From Caenorhabditis elegans (taxonomy: Eukaryota; Nematoda; Chromadorea; Rhabditida; Rhabditidae), in contig NC_003284.9 of assembly GCF_000002985.6 (NCBI RefSeq), positions 496,001 through 560,000 on the forward strand: a stretch of 64,000 nucleotides of DNA. The letters are read 5' to 3'. Shown piece by piece: positions 59,316 through 64,000 of the stretch; position 1 is the first letter of the stretch, and every line of letters begins with the position of its first letter. The notes beneath the pieces are model-generated. The model did no database searches. It was not told the DNA's origin and worked only from the letters and a program-made list of their open reading frames with translations. The position numbers and the translations under genes are program-made.

Positions 59316-59412
59316 AAACTGGAAATCCTTCTCGAAATAGGCGACAAGAGATTTGAGAAAAACCTCTGATGATTGGCGGGTTTGAAGTTTTCCTGTTGCT
59401 CATTTAAAAATG
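59316..59412 (-). pseudogene. Second broken RING first exon (5' part)
   Basis: Starts ATG with SNRKTSNPPIIRGFSQISCR, like the SYTNPPILPTFRGFSQDSRR of the intact exon at 58961-59154. It is truncated after about 30 codons. Upstream copies imply repeated local duplication. Confidence 0.6.
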
Positions 59413-59908
59413 GCAAAAACGTAGAAATTGATAAAAAGGCAAAAGAATGTTGAATGATGCAAATAAACTGATCAAAATGAATGTTTTATTGACAAACCGT
59501 TATATTTTTTGTTAAAAGGAAAACTTTTAATGCTCTTTGAGAAAAAGCTTCGTCGCTCTTTTGCATTGTTTTCAGATTAAGATAGAACAATGTTACAAAC
59601 CAAAATTGTGGAGTTACAGTCGTTTTGATTTTAACATAAAATAGGTTCTCACGAGGTGTCGGCTGCTTTATTGGTTCTGTAGATAGTTCAAACATGTGAA
59701 ACTAATAAGCATGATTATGTGCGATTGTTTGATAGGTGAACATTTTTTGAAACATTTTTAGTGTTTGAGTTATGAGCGGGGAGAATGGCAATACCTATTC
59801 ATTCACATTTATTAATAGAAAATTGGTTTTTTTGATAAAGTTTGATTAGTGTAAAAATTGCATAAAAATGAGTGGGTAAAACAATACACAATTAATAAAA
59901 ATAAATAT

Positions 59909-61119
59909 TCAATCATAGTTCACAACAAAATGACATTCTGGCGGGACCCATTCTCCATTTTGGTGTGCATAGCATACTTCAATTTTCGAATTCAGATGTG
60001 AAGGCGTGGTCAAACTAGGGTCTGAAAAAAAAGTTATTAAATTTTAAGATCAATTGATAGAAACACTTTTTCTGATAATATTTCTAAATCACCTTTTTGA
60101 TGTTCATCTTTTAAATTATTCGAAGAGTTTTCTATTTCTTTCTCCAAAATCCTCAATAGATGAGATATATATTGCGCAGCTGACTTTAAGGTCTCCGCTT
60201 TCGACGGTTTTCGATCTCGTAATTGCTTCGGAAGATGGTTGCGCAACATGTTGAATGCGTTGCCGATTCTAAATTTTACAAAGATAATATTCTGTTTTAA
60301 ATTTGTTCGCTACATAAATAAAATACAAATAAGCTAAAAATTTTGCAGGTTCCGAAAAGTTTGAAAAGGATCAATTTAATTACCGTATTTCCTCTATTAG
60401 TCTTGCATGCAAGACTAATTTTCAATTGTTCCGTAGGCATGCAAGACTAATAGAGAGTGCAAGACTATTAGAGGCTCCAAGACTGATTTTCGAATGCTTC
60501 AAAACTCCGAAATGTGACCATGAAAAACTCAACTTGATATCGTTTAAATAACAAAAAATACATCCTTTTCCAATATTTCATCAATTATTTGAACGCTTTT
60601 GATCAAAAACTCGAGTTCAATTTTTCCAAAAAATGGGCCAATTCATTAACGCTGCAGCCTCTATGCAAGATATTGCTGGACAGGAAAAAAGTCGGGTGCA
60701 AAACTATTAGAGACTGCAATACTAATAGAGGCTGCAAGACTAATTTTCGATTAGCCCGTAGGGGTGAAAGACTAATAGAGGCTGCAAGACTAACAGAGGA
60801 AATATTTTCCAATTTTTGAACTACAACTTGAAAATTATCTGAGGAACGTAATGGAGTCAAGTTTAAAATATTATAAACGGATTAATTTTAGAATGATTTT
60901 TTTACGCATGCAGAAAAGAGTATTGTTGTTTCATAAAATCTAGAACGTTTCATAGTTAATTATGAAAATAAAACTTACAGTTGAATTTATATTCAAACTT
61001 AACTTATAATAAACAAACAAAATTTGCAAAAAGAAAGCCCAAATATAATATTGAAAAGTTTGGAGCACTTACGATTTTTGCCGGCATCGTTCTCGAGCGT
61101 TAGCACGTTCACGTGACAT
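59909..61119 (-). CDS. Small basic helix-loop-helix transcription factor (111 aa)
   Basis: Three exons, 61073-61119, 60093-60268 and 59909-60021 (336 nt, 111 residues). The protein is almost only the bHLH domain. The basic region and helix 1 are RERANARERCRQKSIGNAFNMLRNHLP (residues 3-29, given here in blocks ERANARERCR and SIGNAFNMLR), the loop is KQLRDRKPSK, and helix 2 is AETLKSAAQYISHLLRIL. ANARER with E10 is a group A E-box pattern, so it likely pairs with an E/daughterless-type partner. A 37-residue tail follows. From memory the neighbour pair bHLH/astacin recalls hlh-19 and nas-38, but I cannot confirm it. A MITE lies in intron 1. Confidence 0.85.
60381..60806. repeat. MITE-like element, CCTCTATTAG family, in the bHLH intron
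   Basis: Left end TACCGTATTTCCTCTATTAG; right end near CTAACAGAGGAAATATTTT. Several GCAAGACTAATAGAG units are inside. Confidence 0.8.
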
Positions 61120-62189
61120 TTTGAATTTATAAAATATCACCAATTACGTAATACTGAAGAAAGCTAAGTATTTTGTTATCTTATGTTCAGACAAATGGTA
61201 AGCATTCAAATGTAAGGGGTACATATGTATTGCTCTCAAGTGGGTCGTCATAATGGAGACAGCTGTTTTTGATGAGGACTCGGACACAAGGGGGTAAGTA
61301 AGTGTATCTGAAATGTGCAGAGAAATAGAACTGTTCCGAAGTAGCCTGATTGGGAACATCGTGCCTGCCTCGTGCCTGACTGCCTACTGGAAGAAAAAGT
61401 GTGAAGTGGTTTGCTAAATCTGCAAAACTTTATTTTAGGGTTTGGTCAATTTTAAGAAAAAATTGTCGCGGAAAGTTAAAAAAAAACGATTGGGGTGTTT
61501 CAGAAAATTGAAAATTGTTCCTGATATCTCTAGTTATGGTATTTGTGAAGTATACCTGTTCAAAAATGTTAACCATTTTGAAAAGTTTTCATAACTTTTT
61601 TTGTCCCTATCAGGCTCAGAATTTACTTTTTCCTAATAGTAAACCTAAATGTGCAAATAAATTTCACGTTTTATTAATTTGTCATTGAAAAAAACGAATG
61701 GAAAGCATATTGGAAATCATTTTTTTGCAGGTACACTTTTATGGGTTTTTTTATACTGGGTGCATACGTAACTTTTGAAAAAATTTGCGTTCTTTTTATT
61801 ATTAATTTCTTATTCTTATTATTGACCTAATTTTATTGATCACGTCATAGCCACAGTTACGTTCAATAAAACATAAAGGAACCTGACCCTAACATCTGAA
61901 TCACCATTGTTGGAACAATAGTTAGCTAGTTACTGCAAGGTGAAACCGAGAAAAACCTTGAAGCAAACCTGTATGCCAAGTCACTAACGAAAAACCCGCG
62001 AGTTTTACAGCTGAACCGACGGAAGATGTGTCTAAGATGAGTCACGTTAAGCGAAGAAAAAGAAGAAAAAGAAGAAGCTTGAAGGGGTGAGAAAAGATTC
62101 GGAGACAGAGGAGTGAAAACGAAAAGCCAATCACACAACTACAGTGGACGATCGGCGGCAGAAGGCAAATCTGCGCCTTTCTCTACCCA
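61120..62189. promoter_or_regulatory. Divergent intergenic region between bHLH and astacin genes
   Basis: The two genes are transcribed away from each other across about 1.07 kb, so promoters of both should be here. I cannot identify individual sites. Confidence 0.5.
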
Positions 62190-64000
62190 ATGCCTAGTCC
62201 TTCTTACAATCGTCACATTATTATTGCCTCATGTTTTTGTTGTCTTCTTATTTTTTCATCAGCTGCGCGAGTTCCGAAAGCTTCGAAAAAACATCTTGCC
62301 AGGGTGAAGCAGCTGCTGAATGATGAAGCTGAAAGGTAGGTGACATTTCAGCCAAGTGTGAAAGATTTCTAGAAAAAAAGTGATTTTTAGACACAATACA
62401 TTAATTCAAAGCGATTCAGTTACTGTCTTTGATGATATACAACGAAATCCAAATACAGGAGTACATCACGTTGGTCTTTTTACTCAAAACTAAATAATTT
62501 AAAAGTTTATGAACCGGCTTTTGAATAGACATTTCAAGCTTGAAATTGCAATAAAACCTCGTTTTTTGATCGAATTATCCATTGAGAGTTTAATTAACTA
62601 GAAGTATATTGAAAGCTAATTTCAGTCAATCATAGATATGGAATCATAGATATGGATGTTTCAACTTATTGTGTTTTCGTAGTATTTTCAATGTTTTGAG
62701 TGCGATTTCTTTAATATTTTAAAAAAATCAATACACATTACATTTTTAATACATTTTTATTAAAAAAAAACATTCCCATAATGCAAGCTACACCACCTTG
62801 ACACATATCAAGACCAGTTTTTCTTCATGCTTTTATCTACAGGATGAATTGGCAGTGAATAACGCTGACGAGTATTTCCAAGGAGATGTTGACTTGTCTG
62901 AACAACAAGTGAAAATTATTGAAGATCAGTTTACACAGGGCAAAAGAGAAAAAAGAAAGGTGAAAATATGGATTTTTGAACAGCGTGTCACCCAATAATT
63001 TTTAGATTGGAAGAAATCCATTGTATAAAAAGTGGGATACAAGAGGGCCTATTAGTTTTGATTATGCCGAAAGTATACCGTTCCAAACAAGACAAAAAAT
63101 CAGGTGTGTGAAAGACTTAGAACTTATTTGTTAATTGAAGTTTCAAAAATTACAATTGTTGTATTTTTGTAAAGGTGGAGTAGCGCCAATGGGGATTTTG
63201 TCTAAATACTTTTATAATGATCCGAAACGATCTAATATCATGATAAAACACTCTAAATTTTTTTTAATTTTTCATAATTTCCGGTCGAAGTTTTGGCAAA
63301 TTGCCAAATTGAAAAGTATGCAACTTTGAGGAAATCCAAAGCAATGTCGCATGTTCCGACCCCTACAATGTTTCAATACGAATAGTTAAAACAAAATTTA
63401 AGTATGAAAAATGTAGATTTGATGGAATAGGTTTTGACACTTTCCACACTGGTGCTGCTCCACCTTTAAGTGAAAGAATCTCTAAATTCAGAAGTGCAAT
63501 GCTCCTATGGCAGCAACATACATGCCTCCGATTTGAAGAAGGAGGTCCAAATGTGGATAGACTAGAGTTTTTCGATGGAGGAGGATGTTCTTCCTTTGTT
63601 GGAAGAGTTGGTGGAACACAGGTATTAATTTGAATATTAATCAAGTTTCAACAAAAAAAAAAGTTTCAAGGGAATTTCTATTTCAACTCCAGGATGTGAT
63701 GTTGTTGGGATTATAAGTCACGAAATAGGACACGCATTAGGTATTTTCCACGAACAAGCTCGACCGGACCAGGTTGGTTAACTGAATCTAAATACTTTTT
63801 AATTTAATATTAGAAGTTGTCGAATTTTACAGGAACGACATATCGCTATCAACTACAACAATATTCCACTCTCCAGATGGAATAATTTCCAAGCTGTTGG
63901 AGAAAATCACGCGGAAACTTATAACCTACCATATGACACCGGTTAGTACTAATGATACATTTTCTCATTCACGCCTGTTCGGTTTGCAGGAAGCGTCATG
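62190..64000 (+). CDS. Astacin-family zinc metalloprotease, subgroup V type (5' part)
   Basis: Exons: 62190-62335, 62391-62469, 62843-62959, 63006-63103, 63492-63621, 63671-63772, 63833-63941, and 63990 onward to the window edge. The order is: signal peptide ([20 protein letters not shown]), propeptide with [14 protein letters not shown], a basic activation site (REKRK), then the catalytic domain from [17 protein letters not shown]. The zinc site is [13 protein letters not shown] (HExxHxxGxxH), followed by the start of the Met turn (GSVM). Downstream EGF/CUB/TSP domains are expected but outside the window. It is secreted, acting on cuticle or extracellular matrix by family analogy. Exon 2 uses a GTTGGT donor, as exon 6 also does. 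A longer upstream-frame reading beginning at 62113 is not used. Confidence 0.93.
63170..63469. repeat. Palindromic element, GGTGGAGTAGCGCCA family, in an astacin intron
   Basis: AAAGGTGGAGTAGCGCCAAT at the left and GGTGCTGCTCCACCTTTAA at the right. It lies in intron 4. Confidence 0.8.

Noticed and set aside
62113..62307. 64-codon frame overlapping the astacin start
   Set aside because: A different frame from the one that splices into the protease; the MPSPSYN frame gives the signal peptide and continues in phase.

Overview
The window looks like nuclear DNA of a Caenorhabditis nematode, most likely C. elegans. It is AT-rich. Genes are split by many short introns with the nematode acceptor (TTTTCAG, TTTTTAG), and several starts lie just behind such an acceptor, which suits SL trans-splicing. 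The gene families are typical of worms (nas astacin, UGT, SRBC chemoreceptor, RING paralogs, DOT1-like, Rag-like GTPase), and intergenic DNA and introns are full of fold-back repeats. From memory, a small bHLH gene beside a subgroup V astacin, together with a DOT1-like gene, suggests the left part of chromosome X. I could not check that, so no gene symbols are asserted. All exon models below were spliced by hand and kept an open frame end to end.

Layout: 1-1213, last two exons of a + strand gene ending in a hydrophobic segment. 6286-10933 (-), a 413-aa protein with two C2H2 fingers. 14899-24964 (-), a 532-aa single-pass membrane protein of unknown family; its 6-kb intron holds a 720-bp palindrome and a composite satellite with long heat-shock-element arrays. 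27015-28268, a mariner transposon. 30073-34138 (-), a complete UDP-glycosyltransferase with a LINE fragment in one intron. 34625-34961 (-), a small secreted Cys/Gly peptide. 36286-39747 (-), an AGC-like kinase with DYG in place of DFG. 41303-44900 (-), a DOT1-like methyltransferase that has lost key catalytic residues. 45258-46450 (+), a deleted Ty3/gypsy retrotransposon. 47074-48256 (+), an unrecognised 188-aa protein. 49482-51537 (-), a divergent RagA-like GTPase. 53394-55367 and 57383-59154 (-), two coiled-coil RING paralogs with an SRBC receptor fossil between them and broken first-exon copies upstream. 59909-61119 (-), a 111-aa bHLH protein. 62190-64000 (+), the 5' part of an astacin metalloprotease, cut by the window edge.

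These are independent eukaryotic genes rather than a pathway. The clearest structure beyond the genes is repeat-driven. At least five fold-back or MITE-like families occur in several copies, many inside introns. A Helitron-like satellite carries near-perfect HSF-binding arrays. A SINE-like repeat with a tRNA-like promoter occurs twice.
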